Shown in pieces: positions 1 through 9,439 of a stretch of 64,000 bases of DNA; position 1 is the first letter of the stretch; the number at the start of each line of letters is the position of its first letter. Source of the DNA: Brevibacillus thermoruber 423 (GTDB lineage: Bacteria > Bacillota > Bacilli > Brevibacillales > Brevibacillaceae); assembly GCF_000454065.1 (NCBI RefSeq), contig NZ_ATNE01000001.1, positions 126,501 through 190,500 of the forward strand, read 5' to 3'. The notes under the pieces were generated by a model that was not told the origin of the DNA, searched no databases, and worked only from the letters and a program-made list of their open reading frames with translations. A program made the translations under genes and the position numbers.

Positions 1-1
1 T

Positions 2-3000
2 CAGCGGGAACAGGGCCCGGTTCTTGTCGTTACGGGCAGTTCTCCCGAGATGACACTGCATGCGGCACGAGCTCTTGCATCTGACTGTTTCGCAAACGGA
101 TTCCCTGAACATGAACCGATGATTCTGGTCCCTCGGGAGATTTCCTTTTCCGGCACGTCCTTGGATGGTCGGGATGCACCACAACGGTATTCCCTGCACA
201 ACCTTTTTTCCGTCGAAGGGCTTTATCGGCAAAACGAAGATGAGCTGCATCCGACCCTTGATCTTTATTTTCATGTACGCGATTCTGACCTCGAACCAAC
301 GGCAGCCGCGGTTGAATTGGCTGCGAGACTTGCATTGTCGGCAGGGTATGTCTGCTTCCCGGTGACCGCTTGTCTTGGCGAAAGCAAACCTGCCAATCGG
401 TTTGAGATTTCCCTAACGGCTGATGATTCAGATGATTGCGAGGCTTTCGTGGGACTTTCTCCTGTCGGAAAGGGCGGCCTGGCGATTCACAGCAGCAAGC
501 GAAGAATCATCGCATTTGTTCGCGACTTGTTAACAGAATGGTTTGCTCCGCTCGATCTGCCGACAGAGGATACCTGGAGGCACCGCTTTGCTTCCCTGCA
601 AAGTGCCAGTCAGGATATTCAGCTGCGGGCACAGTTGGGCATGAAAGCGTTTATGGAACAGAGACGCGGGGAGATCGCACAGCTTGTCCTACCCGAACAC
701 CTGGCGAATCCGGTTGAATTGTGGAGACAATATCTTGCTCCAAACATGAGCAGCCGTTCCATTCTGGTTGAGCACGCCGCGCCCGTTTGGACCGCCGATT
801 GGGAAGACCGTGGTGAATTGCAAGACATGGAAGAGTATCTTTTCACCACACTGACACGGCTGCAGGAAGCTGGACAGTTGGCCGACGAAATCGCGATCGA
901 GGTGACGACGACAACCAGTGAGCCAAGCTTTCTCCGTTGGGCGGAACAACTGACAACCGCGATCCGGAAACAATGGGGGATCTCCGCCTCATATGTCTAC
1001 CGTGACGCCAACAAATCCGGTCTACACTGGGCGATGCAGGAAGTCCTGCCGCGAATCAGGCAGGTTGCCGATCTCGATTCCATCGTCTTGCAGGCGCGCG
1101 CGTTTCGGCCCGATGTCAAACATCTTGATCTGGTGCACCGCTATTTACAAGAGCTGTACCCCTTCGACGCGATTTTGGCGAAAGCACTGGATGTGCCGCC
1201 GGAACGGATCACGCTGGAACTGCTGGAAGAGCAGTCGGCCCCCATGTTCCGTATAGCGGCCAAAAACAAGCAGGGCAAAGTCCTGGCGGATTGGTCCTGG
1301 GAAGGCTGGGGAAAAAGTCTGCCGTACATGCCTGATCAACCCGAGCGAGGCCATGTCATGATCCCGTTTGCCGGCTGCCGCATTTATCCGAGCGGACAAG
1401 CCCAGGCATTGGCCAGCCAATCCTTTGAAACGAATCCGTATCGCTTTTGGAAATGGTATCAGCAATCCGTCCTTCCCGCAGTGGTCGCACAGGTCGGACC
1501 CGTGCAGGGGGTGCCCAAATTCTTGCGGATTGAGTGTCACGTCTGGATGGATGCCGCAGACAACAAGGTGCCGCACCTGGAAGAGGTAAGTTCCGCCTTG
1601 GAGGCGCTGCATGAAGATTTGTATTTCTACACCCTGCATGCCCTGCATGAGCATGGGAAGCAAACGGGTGATCCGGGCTGGGACGCACCTGGAGGTATCG
1701 TGCCGTTCATGCACCACGAACCCGGCGGAAAGCCGCATGCGCGCATCGCTTTATACGCCCTGCCTAACGACCATCATGTACGGATTGTGTTCCAACACGG
1801 GGAAGAGACCGTATTGAAGCCAAGTCCGGCCGATCAATGGCGGCAGGCGAGAATTGTCTCTCTTACGCAGCACAACGGACAAACGACGTTTGCATTTGAC
1901 GGCCTGGCCGATCCCGCACTGGCAGAATCCTGCGGCACATGGCTTTCCGCGGCAGCACATTCTGCCGGGGAGAACGGGTTGGCTCCTCCCGCAACCCATG
2001 CTGCTGAAAAATCGGTGACGGACGATGTTTTCGTCAACGAAGATGTTCAAGATTGGCTGGAAAAGCGGAAGGAGAAGATCCCCGGTCGGGTGACACCGAT
2101 CGATTTTTCCTTTCTTGGCCAGTGGATCTGGCTGGTGGAATTGTATGCGTCATCGAACGATAAGGCGAGCATTTGCAGTTCTCTCAAGCAAACACTGTAC
2201 AAGCCGACGCTGTTCATCAATGAACGGCACCATGCCAACGAGGTGTCCAGCACAAATGCTGCGCTGCATCTGATTGAGCAGGTGATGGCCGACCCATCCG
2301 TTCTGGATCATCTGAATGTTGTGATTGTTCCGTTGGAAAACGTGGACGGCGCAGCGCTGCACGCCCAGATGACAGCCGAACACCCTTGCTGGAAACACCA
2401 TGCGGCCCGTTACAACGCATGCGGATTGGAGTTTGCCAAATATCGTTTTCAACCGGATGTGCCCTTTGGCGAAAGTCGGGTGTATCCCAAAGTGTGGAAC
2501 CGATGGAAGCCGGATATTGTCCTTGACGACCACGGGGTCCCTTCGCATGAATGGATTCAACCGTTCAGCGGCTATCACAGCCCGCCCCGCTTCCCGGTTT
2601 CCTACTGGATTCCCAGCGCCCGGATGTATACCATTTGGCGAGAGCTTACGGATGCAACGGCGGAACAGCGGGAAGCGTATCATTCCCTGCGCTCGTTCCT
2701 GACAAAAAGACTGGATGAAGACGAAACGGTGGCAAACGACAATCGGGAGTGGCTCCGTACGTATATCCGCTGGGGGACTCAGTTTGATGAGAAACACTTT
2801 CCGGTGGAATTGTCCCATGGAAGCATCGCCTATACCCGTCATGCAAAACGGGACAAACAGTCGTACGATTTGATCGAGCGGTTTCCGCAATGGGTGACCG
2901 CAGATTTGATGACGGAAGTAAACGACGAAACGGTGTACGGCAAGGAGCTGGCTGCTTGCCAATACGCCCACCATGTTGTTCATCAAGCCATCCTTGACTG

Positions 3001-3106
3001 GCTGGCGCAAAGACAGATCCACGTTGAGCTTGTGCGCCAATCTTTCACGAATGGCACTGTTCGCATCGGACTGGAGCGGAAACGACCGCTTTCCACAACA
3101 AAATGA
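2..3106 (+). CDS. M14-family zinc carboxypeptidase-like protein, 5' end outside window
   Basis: The reading frame is open from base 2 and continues sensibly through the first ATG (base 50), so the true start lies before the window. At least 1,034 residues are visible. The C-terminal third has the M14 zinc signature: HANE (HxxE type) near residue 727 counted from base 50, then an NVDG segment, then a possible third ligand in DDHG near residue 827. The roughly 650 residues before it match nothing I recognise. M14 enzymes usually remove C-terminal residues or cleave gamma-D-glutamyl links. No signal peptide can be judged. The gene ends 19 bases before a DUF969 gene and probably starts an operon that ends in pyroglutamyl peptidase and a transporter, which suggests peptide catabolism. 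The family call is fairly safe; the substrate is unknown. Confidence 0.7.
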   Translation, partial: QREQGPVLVVTGSSPEMTLHAARALASDCFANGFPEHEPMILVPREISFSGTSLDGRDAPQRYSLHNLFSVEGLYRQNEDELHPTLDLYFHVRDSDLEPTAAAVELAARLALSAGYVCFPVTACLGESKPANRFEISLTADDSDDCEAFVGLSPVGKGGLAIHSSKRRIIAFVRDLLTEWFAPLDLPTEDTWRHRFASLQSASQDIQLRAQLGMKAFMEQRRGEIAQLVLPEHLANPVELWRQYLAPNMSSRSILVEHAAPVWTADWEDRGELQDMEEYLFTTLTRLQEAGQLADEIAIEVTTTTSEPSFLRWAEQLTTAIRKQWGISASYVYRDANKSGLHWAMQEVLPRIRQVADLDSIVLQARAFRPDVKHLDLVHRYLQELYPFDAILAKALDVPPERITLELLEEQSAPMFRIAAKNKQGKVLADWSWEGWGKSLPYMPDQPERGHVMIPFAGCRIYPSGQAQALASQSFETNPYRFWKWYQQSVLPAVVAQVGPVQGVPKFLRIECHVWMDAADNKVPHLEEVSSALEALHEDLYFYTLHALHEHGKQTGDPGWDAPGGIVPFMHHEPGGKPHARIALYALPNDHHVRIVFQHGEETVLKPSPADQWRQARIVSLTQHNGQTTFAFDGLADPALAESCGTWLSAAAHSAGENGLAPPATHAAEKSVTDDVFVNEDVQDWLEKRKEKIPGRVTPIDFSFLGQWIWLVELYASSNDKASICSSLKQTLYKPTLFINERHHANEVSSTNAALHLIEQVMADPSVLDHLNVVIVPLENVDGAALHAQMTAEHPCWKHHAARYNACGLEFAKYRFQPDVPFGESRVYPKVWNRWKPDIVLDDHGVPSHEWIQPFSGYHSPPRFPVSYWIPSARMYTIWRELTDATAEQREAYHSLRSFLTKRLDEDETVANDNREWLRTYIRWGTQFDEKHFPVELSHGSIAYTRHAKRDKQSYDLIERFPQWVTADLMTEVNDETVYGKELAACQYAHHVVHQAILDWLAQRQIHVELVRQSFTNGTVRIGLERKRPLSTTK

Positions 3107-3125
3107 TTGAGGGGAGAAACAGGGA

Positions 3126-3824
3126 ATGGTCTTGCTTGGACTTGTTATCGTCATCGTCGGTTTTATCATTCGCGTAAATCCGCTCTTGGTTGTCACCAGC
3201 GCGGGGCTGGTGACCGGACTGCTTGCCCATCAATCGCTGTATGAAATCATCGAACAATTCGGGAAAGCGTTCACGACCAATCGGTATATGGCCGTTTTCA
3301 TCGCCACGCTGCCGGTCATCGGCCTGTTGGAACGTCATGGGCTGCGCGAACAGGCGGAAAGCGTTGTGGCCAAAATCAAGGCGGCAACGACCGGCCGGAT
3401 TCTTACCGCTTATTTTGTCATTCGGGAAGTAGCCGCAGCCGTCGGATTAACCTCCATCGGCGGACACGCGCAGATGGTTCGTCCGCTTGTCGCTCCCATG
3501 GCAGAAGGGGCTGCAGAAGCAAAATACGGCAAATTGCCGGACAACGTTCGCGATGAAATCCGTGCCCATGCCGCCGCTGCTGACAACATCGGGGTATTTT
3601 TCGGTGAAGACGTTTTTATCGCCATCGGGGCAATCTTGTTGATGAAAGGCTTCTTTGACCAAAACAACATTCCTTCCGATCCGCTGCACATGGCGTTGTG
3701 GGCGATTCCGACCGCTGTTGCCGCCTTGATCGTCCACTGTATTCGTCTGTATCTGCTGGATCGTTCTCTTCAGAAGCGTCTTGGTTCCGCCAGCAGCCAT
3801 GCGGCGATCGGAAAGGAGGAATAA
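3126..3824 (+). CDS. DUF969 family membrane protein (putative 5-oxoproline transporter subunit)
   Basis: This 232-residue hydrophobic protein has several predicted membrane segments, the first at about residues 2-35 (VLLGLVIVIVGFIIRVNPLL). DUF969 and DUF979 proteins form a conserved pair that commonly sits beside pyroglutamyl peptidase genes, and some annotation schemes name them subunits of a 5-oxoproline transporter. Here the DUF979 gene follows directly and pcp lies 1.8 kb downstream, which supports that role. The start is the ATG after a GAGGGGAG-type ribosome site. Membrane location is seen from the sequence; substrate is inferred from context. Confidence 0.8.
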   Translation: MVLLGLVIVIVGFIIRVNPLLVVTSAGLVTGLLAHQSLYEIIEQFGKAFTTNRYMAVFIATLPVIGLLERHGLREQAESVVAKIKAATTGRILTAYFVIREVAAAVGLTSIGGHAQMVRPLVAPMAEGAAEAKYGKLPDNVRDEIRAHAAAADNIGVFFGEDVFIAIGAILLMKGFFDQNNIPSDPLHMALWAIPTAVAALIVHCIRLYLLDRSLQKRLGSASSHAAIGKEE

Positions 3825-3827
3825 TTG

Positions 3828-4781
3828 ATGCTGCTGTCCATCGAAGCCGTCTATATCTTTTTGGGAATAATCGTCGTGTTGGGCAGTTTGTTTACCTTCG
3901 CTGACCGGAAAAATCCGCGGCGCCTCACATCCGGACTGTTTTATTTCCTCTACGGGATTTCCCTGCTGCTCGGCAGTGTGATCCCGCCGTTTTACATGGG
4001 ACTGCTCGTGCTGGTGATGGTTGCCATCGTGGGAGCAGGCGGTTTGAAACCCGGCAGCTACGGGGAAGCAACTCCAGAAGAGAAAATGCAAAATCGCAAC
4101 CGGTTGAAGAATCTTCTGTTCATTCCTGCTTTATTGATCCCGGTCATCACCGTGATTGGCACGACAGGGTTCAAAGGCGTAAAAATCGGTGACCTGTTTA
4201 TCTTTGACCAAAAGAACATCACCCTCGTGTCACTTGGCGTGGCAACGCTGATCGCACTGCTTGCAGGTCTGTGGATGACCAAATCTGCACCTGTTGTCGC
4301 TGTAAAGGAATCGCGAAGGTTGTTGGAAGCCATCGGCTGGGCCTCCCTCCTGCCGCAGATGCTGGCAACGTTGGGGACGATCTTTACCAGCGCCGGGGTT
4401 GGCACTGTTGTTTCTGATTTGGTGGGAAAAATCATTCCTACCCATTCCCTGTTCTGGGTCGTCTTTGCTTACTGTATCGGTATGGCTTTGTTTACGATGG
4501 TGATGGGAAATGCGTTTGCCGCTTTCCCGGTGATGACGGCGGGAATCGCTGTCCCGCTGTTGATCAAGCAATTTGGTGTGGATGCCAACCATCTGGCGGC
4601 CATCGGGATGTTTGCCGGTTACTGCGGCACCCTGATGACTCCGATGGCAGCCAACTTCAACATTGTGCCTGCCGCCCTGCTTGACTTGAAAGATAAAAAC
4701 CACGTCATTCGTGTGCAGGTTCCCACTGCGTTGATTATCCTAGCGTTTAACATCGTCCTGATGTATGTCCTCTCCCTGTGA
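3828..4781 (+). CDS. DUF979 family membrane protein (putative 5-oxoproline transporter subunit)
   Basis: This is a polytopic membrane protein of 317 residues with many hydrophobic stretches, for example LLVLVMVAIVGAGGL and ALIILAFNIVLMYVLSL at its C-terminus. It is the partner of the DUF969 protein encoded just upstream. A TTG at 3825 is also in frame, but the ATG at 3828 lies 7 bases after AAAGGAGGA, so I choose the ATG. The pair with pcp and an M14 peptidase suggests uptake of pyroglutamate or of peptides that release it. The transport direction and substrate are inferred. Confidence 0.8.
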   Translation: MLLSIEAVYIFLGIIVVLGSLFTFADRKNPRRLTSGLFYFLYGISLLLGSVIPPFYMGLLVLVMVAIVGAGGLKPGSYGEATPEEKMQNRNRLKNLLFIPALLIPVITVIGTTGFKGVKIGDLFIFDQKNITLVSLGVATLIALLAGLWMTKSAPVVAVKESRRLLEAIGWASLLPQMLATLGTIFTSAGVGTVVSDLVGKIIPTHSLFWVVFAYCIGMALFTMVMGNAFAAFPVMTAGIAVPLLIKQFGVDANHLAAIGMFAGYCGTLMTPMAANFNIVPAALLDLKDKNHVIRVQVPTALIILAFNIVLMYVLSL

Positions 4782-4881
4782 GCGGACGCATGCAGACGAG
4801 GACTGCCGCCGATGTACAAAGCCGGCGGCAGCCCGTTGTGCTTCATCCATTTTGATTGGCTGGGGAGGATCAAGGGGGCTC

Positions 4882-5658
4882 ATGATACAAAACAAGAACA
4901 AGACGATTGTCAAATCGATGGAAGTGCTGAATCTTTTTCTCCAGCACGCAAAACTAAGCCTCAACGACATGGTAGAGCTGTCGGGCATGCCCAAAACGTC
5001 CATTCATCGCATGGCAGGGTCACTGGAAGAGATGGGGCTCCTGCAGAAAAACGCAGACGGCAGCTATTCACTGGGCCTGACATTCCTGCAGTTCGGCCAG
5101 TTGGTGGCCGAGCGATTGGATATCCGCCAAATCGCGTTACCGGTGATGAAAACCTTGCGGGATCAGGTGGACGAGGCCGTCAATCTGATCATTCGAGACG
5201 GGGACCAGGCGATGTATATTGAAAAATTGGACACGCTGCATCCGGTCCGGCTTTACACGAAAATTGGCAGGAGATCCCCCCTCTACGCGGGAGCCTGTTC
5301 CCGAATCATCCTCGCCTATCTGGACGAACAGGAACGCGAACAGTATATAAACGCGATCACGCTGGTTCCATATGCATCCGGAACCATCACGGACAAGCAG
5401 CGGCTCAGGGAAGTACTCGCCGAAGCGCGGAAAAACGGCTATACCGTCAGCTATTCGGAACTGGAGGAAAACACCGCTTCGGTGGCTGCGCCAATCTTTG
5501 ATCATCACGGCCGCATCTGCGCCGGATTAAGCATTGCCGGTCCGGATGTTCGATTCGGCGTCGAGCGGTTACCAGAGTTAATCCATGTGTTGCAGGAGGC
5601 TGTCAAACGGATTTCATTCGAGCTTGGCTGGCGAGAGAAAGGGACTCAGTGGAGATAA
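4882..5658 (+). CDS. IclR-family transcriptional regulator
   Basis: The protein has 258 residues, the usual IclR length. An N-terminal winged helix-turn-helix (LSLNDMVELSGMPKTSIHRM, about residues 22-41) is followed by a C-terminal effector domain with IclR-like stretches such as RSPLYAGACSRIILAYL. The frame is open further upstream, but the ATG at 4882 follows a GGGGAGGAT/AAGGGGG region and matches the family N-terminus. It sits inside the pyroglutamate/peptide cluster in the same orientation and is the obvious candidate to control it. Its effector is unknown. Confidence 0.88.
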   Translation: MIQNKNKTIVKSMEVLNLFLQHAKLSLNDMVELSGMPKTSIHRMAGSLEEMGLLQKNADGSYSLGLTFLQFGQLVAERLDIRQIALPVMKTLRDQVDEAVNLIIRDGDQAMYIEKLDTLHPVRLYTKIGRRSPLYAGACSRIILAYLDEQEREQYINAITLVPYASGTITDKQRLREVLAEARKNGYTVSYSELEENTASVAAPIFDHHGRICAGLSIAGPDVRFGVERLPELIHVLQEAVKRISFELGWREKGTQWR

Positions 5659-5674
5659 GAACGGAGGAGATACG

Positions 5675-6322
5675 ATGAAGAACGTTCTCGTAACGGGATT
5701 TGATCCGTTTGGCGGAGAATCCGTCAATCCGGCGTTGGAAGCGGTCAAATGCCTGGCCCATCTGAAAACCGAAACGTATGCAGTCGAGGTCAGGGAAATG
5801 CCTACCGTATTCGGCAAGGCGCTTGACTGCTTGTACGCTGCGATCGAACAGGTCAAGCCCGATCTTGTCATTTGCGTCGGGCAGGCAGGCGGACGACCCC
5901 AAATGACCGTCGAACGGGTGGCGATCAATGTGAATGATGCGCGCATCCCCGATAACGAAGGAAACCAACCGATTGATACGCCGGTTGTACCCGGCGGGCC
6001 TGTTGGATACTGGTCTACCCTGCCGATCAAGGCAATCGTACAAGAACTGAATCGGCAGGGAGTACCGGCCGCCGTATCCCATACAGCCGGAACGTTCGTG
6101 TGCAATCATGTTTTCTACGGATTGATGCATTACATCGCCGAATCAAAAGCCGCCATTCGGGGCGGATTCATTCATATCCCCTATCTTCCGGAACAGGCTG
6201 CCCGCCAGCCGGGGCAGCCCAGCATGGCGTTGGAAACCATTGTGAAAGGGCTGAGGATCGCAATTGATGTCGCAGTCGCACTCGAAGAAGATATCGTGAC
6301 AATGGGCGGACAAATCAGTTAA
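5675..6322 (+). CDS. pcp: pyroglutamyl-peptidase I (pyrrolidone-carboxylate peptidase)
   Basis: This cytoplasmic cysteine peptidase removes N-terminal pyroglutamate from peptides. The 215-residue length is typical of family C15. The N-terminus VLVTGFDPFGGESVNP is diagnostic, and the catalytic triad is visible as Glu80 (TVERVA), Cys143 (GTFVCNH) and His167 (GFIHIPYLP). The ATG at 5675 has GGAGGA 6 bases upstream, whereas the longer open frame overlaps the iclR gene and is not needed. It lies between the regulator and a BASS transporter, consistent with a peptide/pyroglutamate operon. Confidence 0.96.
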   Translation: MKNVLVTGFDPFGGESVNPALEAVKCLAHLKTETYAVEVREMPTVFGKALDCLYAAIEQVKPDLVICVGQAGGRPQMTVERVAINVNDARIPDNEGNQPIDTPVVPGGPVGYWSTLPIKAIVQELNRQGVPAAVSHTAGTFVCNHVFYGLMHYIAESKAAIRGGFIHIPYLPEQAARQPGQPSMALETIVKGLRIAIDVAVALEEDIVTMGGQIS

Positions 6323-6333
6323 GGAGGATTTCC

Positions 6334-7341
6334 ATGTCGATGTCTGGCACTGTTTCAAAGCCGATGATGCTTATCGAAAAAATCAGTTCGTTTGCAGGAA
6401 AAACGTTTACCGTATGGGTCATTCTCGTTTCGGTGATTGCCTATCTGTTCCCCGGCCATTTCAAGTGGATTGGAGGCTATGTCGTTCCCTTGTTGGGAAT
6501 CGTCATGTTCGGGATGGGACTTACATTGTCCGCAGCCGATTTTGCAGAAGTATTTCGTCGGCCAAAGGATGTGGCGATCGGCGTGGTGTGTCACTACGTC
6601 ATCATGCCGGGATTGGCCTTCCTCTTGGCATGGGGATTGGACCTGCCGCCGGAAGTGGCTGTTGGCGTCATCCTGGTGGGATGCTGTCCGAGTGGAACGG
6701 CATCGAATGTCATGGTGTTTCTGGCAAGAGGGGATGTTGCCCTCGCTGTGGCGATCGCATCGGTTTCAACGATTCTCGCACCCATTGTGACTCCTCTGCT
6801 TATCCTGCTGCTTGCCAGCAAGTGGGTTGACATCAACATGTGGTCATTGTTTGCGTCCATTATTCAAGTGGTGATCATTCCGCTGGCTCTCGGGTTTGTC
6901 ATCAAGAAGTTCTTTGGCAAACAGGCGGAAGCGAGTGCAAAGGCGCTGCCGCTCGTCTCCACCATCGCGATCGTCATGATCGTAGCAGGTGTCGTGGCAG
7001 GCAGTCAGGCCAAGCTGGCCTCCACCGGCCCGCTGATTTTTGCTGTTGTGATCCTGCATAATGTGCTGGGCTTTTTGCTGGGCTTTTACCTCGCCCGTCT
7101 GTTCGGAATGGATTTGGCAAAACAAAAGGCGGTGGCCATGGAAGTCGGGATGCAGAATTCCGGATTGGGCGTGGCGATCGCAACGGCGAATTTCTCGCCA
7201 TTGGCCGCTGTACCCAGTGCGATTTTCAGCGTGTGGCACAATATATCGGGCTCGATTCTCGCCACGATTTTCAGCCGCATGAGAGACAAGAACGAACGAA
7301 CGTCGGGGGCCGCTCAGCAGGCAGGTATCCCCAATCCGTAA
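6334..7341 (+). CDS. bile acid:sodium symporter (BASS/SBF) family transporter
   Basis: The 335-residue membrane protein has about nine or ten hydrophobic segments and the SBF signature region GCCPSGTASNVMVFLARGD, with a second conserved stretch AMEVGMQNSGLGVAIA. Bacterial BASS members move organic anions with sodium; bile acid is only the family name. The ATG at 6334 follows AAGGAGGA, 11 bases after the pcp stop, so it is probably co-transcribed. A short organic anion made by the upstream enzymes is a possible substrate, but this is inference. Confidence 0.88.
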   Translation: MSMSGTVSKPMMLIEKISSFAGKTFTVWVILVSVIAYLFPGHFKWIGGYVVPLLGIVMFGMGLTLSAADFAEVFRRPKDVAIGVVCHYVIMPGLAFLLAWGLDLPPEVAVGVILVGCCPSGTASNVMVFLARGDVALAVAIASVSTILAPIVTPLLILLLASKWVDINMWSLFASIIQVVIIPLALGFVIKKFFGKQAEASAKALPLVSTIAIVMIVAGVVAGSQAKLASTGPLIFAVVILHNVLGFLLGFYLARLFGMDLAKQKAVAMEVGMQNSGLGVAIATANFSPLAAVPSAIFSVWHNISGSILATIFSRMRDKNERTSGAAQQAGIPNP

Positions 7342-7554
7342 CTGCCGCACCCCCCACCGGCACAGACGAGTGCGCCGTCCCCGCTGCCGCCGAACGCCAG
7401 CCCGTTCGGCACTGGGGACGACACCCCCCCTCCTCCCACTCATTGCACATCTGGATTCCTTTCATTGTGAAAGGGCTGACAGGCCTCGTGCGATCACTTA
7501 TCCTCTACGTGATCATTCAGTCGTGCTGCCTCCCCCATCAGAAGCATCCAATAT

Positions 7555-7570
7555 TTTTCCCTAAGGAAAC
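7555..7570. promoter_or_regulatory. upstream MntR-like operator
   Basis: The sequence TTTTCCCTAAGGAAAC contains the dyad TTTCC-CTAA-GGAAA. It resembles the Bacillus MntR box as I remember it (TTTGCCTTAAGGAAAC). It lies 24 bases upstream of the -35 element of mntA. The remaining 7342-7554 holds no gene or other signal I can support. Confidence 0.6.
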
Positions 7571-7593
7571 TTTTTTTCTCTCGTAAAATAGTG

Positions 7594-7622
7594 TTGCTCA
7601 TTGTCATTTTTTTGTGTAGAAT
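7594..7622 (+). promoter_or_regulatory. mntA promoter, sigma-A type
   Basis: The elements are TTGCTC (7594-7599) and TAGAAT (7617-7622) with a 17-base spacer. The -10 touches the downstream MntR-like box, so bound repressor would cover the start of transcription. Confidence 0.7.
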
Positions 7623-7637
7623 TTGCCTCAAGGAAAC
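7622..7637. promoter_or_regulatory. downstream MntR-like operator
   Basis: The sequence TTTGCCTCAAGGAAAC differs from the remembered B. subtilis consensus at one position and overlaps the last base of the -10 element. This placement predicts repression of mntABCD when manganese is sufficient. Confidence 0.7.
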
Positions 7638-7676
7638 AATTGTGACTAAAGAGAAAAAAATTGAGGAGGACAAACA

Positions 7677-8624
7677 ATGGCAGATGCATATGTTTTCCGC
7701 ATAAGAAACGGGCTGTTTGCAGGCATGCTGTCGCTTGCCGTGCTGCTCGCCGGCTGCGGTGCTGCCCAGACGGCGGAAGCGCCCGATGGCAAATGGAAGG
7801 TGACGGCCACTACCGGGATGGTTGCCGATATCGTCAAACAGGTCGGAGGCGACCACGTGGAAGTGACGCAGTTGATGAGCGCTGGAGTCGACCCTCACCT
7901 GTACAAAGCGTCCGAGGGGGATATCAAACGGATTGAAGACGCCGACCTGATCTTCTACTCCGGTCTGCACCTGGAAGGAAAAATGGTGGAAATCTTTGAA
8001 AAAATGAGCAAGAAAAAGCCGGTGAAAGCCGTCACGGCCGGATTGAGCAAGGAGCAGCTGCTGGCCGACCCGGCGGCACCGGAAAACCCCGACCCGCACG
8101 TCTGGTTTGACGTGTCGCTGTGGATGAAAGCAGTGGAACAGGTCCGGGATGATTTGTCTGCTTTTGACCAAGCCCATAAAGAGGTGTACGCGGCCAACGC
8201 CGAAAAGTACCTGGCGGAGCTGAAACAGCTTGACGACTACGCCCGTACGGAGCTCGCCTCCATTCCCAAAGAACGTCGTGTTCTGGTGACGGCCCATGAC
8301 GCGTTTCAATACTTCGGCCGCGCCTACGACGTGGAAGTGATGGGCCTGCAGGGAATCAGCACGGCGGCGGAATACGGGCTGAAAGACGTGCAAACGCTCG
8401 TCGACACGCTGGTTTCCCGCAAGATCAAAGCAGTATTTGTCGAGTCGTCGGTGCCGAAGCGCTCCATTGAAGCGGTTGTGCAAGGAGCGGCGGCGAAAAA
8501 CCACACGGTCACGATCGGCGGGGAGCTGTTCTCGGATGCGATGGGTGAGCCCGGCACGCCCGAAGGCAGCTACATCGGCATGGTGAAACACAATGTGGAC
8601 ACGATCGTGAACGCCTTAAAATAA
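7677..8624 (+). CDS. mntA: manganese ABC transporter substrate-binding lipoprotein
   Basis: This 315-residue cluster A-I metal-binding protein has a lipoprotein signal with lipobox LAGC near residues 24-27. Conserved metal-ligand regions are visible: [30 protein letters not shown] and a late VESSVP. The His, His, Glu/Asp pattern fits MntA/ZnuA proteins. The start follows GAGGAGGA by 6 bases. It is the first gene of mntABCD, and the MntR-like operators upstream favour manganese over zinc as the cargo. The lipobox Cys should anchor it to the outer face of the membrane. Confidence 0.93.
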   Translation: MADAYVFRIRNGLFAGMLSLAVLLAGCGAAQTAEAPDGKWKVTATTGMVADIVKQVGGDHVEVTQLMSAGVDPHLYKASEGDIKRIEDADLIFYSGLHLEGKMVEIFEKMSKKKPVKAVTAGLSKEQLLADPAAPENPDPHVWFDVSLWMKAVEQVRDDLSAFDQAHKEVYAANAEKYLAELKQLDDYARTELASIPKERRVLVTAHDAFQYFGRAYDVEVMGLQGISTAAEYGLKDVQTLVDTLVSRKIKAVFVESSVPKRSIEAVVQGAAAKNHTVTIGGELFSDAMGEPGTPEGSYIGMVKHNVDTIVNALK

Positions 8625-8647
8625 TCCGCGAAAGGAGGAGAACGACG

Positions 8648-9439
8648 ATGGCGCCTACCATTACCACAGCGTCTTTGACTGTCCGGGATTTGACTGTCGC
8701 CTACCAGAAGAAACCGGTGCTGCGCAATGTTTCCGTGGAGGTGCCGGAAGGAAAGCTGATTGGCATCATCGGCCCCAACGGTGCGGGAAAATCCACCTTC
8801 ATCAAGGCGGTACAGGGGTTGGTGCCGATTGCGTCCGGCCAGGTCGAGATCTACGGCAAGACGTACAAGCAGCAGCGGAAGCTGGTCGGCTACGTGCCGC
8901 AGCGGGAATCGGTCGATTGGGACTTTCCCGCCGATGCGCTGGATGTCGTCCTGATGGGCCGGTACGGTCGGCTTGGTTGGTTCCGCCGCCCCGGCAGGGA
9001 AGACCGGGCATTTGCCTTGGAATGTCTGCGCAAAGTTGGCATGGCCGACTACGCTTCGCGGCAGATTAGCCAGTTGTCCGGCGGTCAGCAGCAGCGCGTA
9101 TTCCTCGCTCGTGCGCTGGCCCAGGAAGCGCAGCTCTACTTTATGGATGAACCGTTTGCCGGTGTGGACGCCGCTACGGAAAAGGCGATCATCCATCTGC
9201 TGAATGAATTGAAACAGCAGAAAAAAACCGTTCTCGTCGTCCATCACGACCTTCAGACGGTGGAAGAATACTTTGACTGGGTGATTCTGCTGAACCGCCG
9301 GGTGATTGCCGCGGGCCCCACCGCCGAGACGTTTACGGCGGAAAACCTGCAAAAAACGTACGGCGGACGGCTTCACGTGCTGGGCGGCCAACTGCTCGTT
9401 TCCTCTCAGTCGGTCAACGACGAGGAGGACGAACGATGA
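8648..9439 (+). CDS. mntB: manganese ABC transporter ATP-binding protein
   Basis: The 263-residue ATPase has Walker [10 protein letters not shown], the signature [15 protein letters not shown] and Walker [13 protein letters not shown], followed by the H-loop VHHD. It follows AAAGGAGGAG 7 bases before the ATG. Its stop overlaps the mntC start (ATGA). It should sit on the cytoplasmic face and drive the MntC/MntD permease pair. Confidence 0.95.
   Translation: MAPTITTASLTVRDLTVAYQKKPVLRNVSVEVPEGKLIGIIGPNGAGKSTFIKAVQGLVPIASGQVEIYGKTYKQQRKLVGYVPQRESVDWDFPADALDVVLMGRYGRLGWFRRPGREDRAFALECLRKVGMADYASRQISQLSGGQQQRVFLARALAQEAQLYFMDEPFAGVDAATEKAIIHLLNELKQQKKTVLVVHHDLQTVEEYFDWVILLNRRVIAAGPTAETFTAENLQKTYGGRLHVLGGQLLVSSQSVNDEEDER

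Noticed and set aside
4765..4881. Longer N-terminus for the IclR regulator
   Set aside because: The upstream codons give a Cys-rich non-family sequence, and the ATG at 4882 has a good ribosome site.
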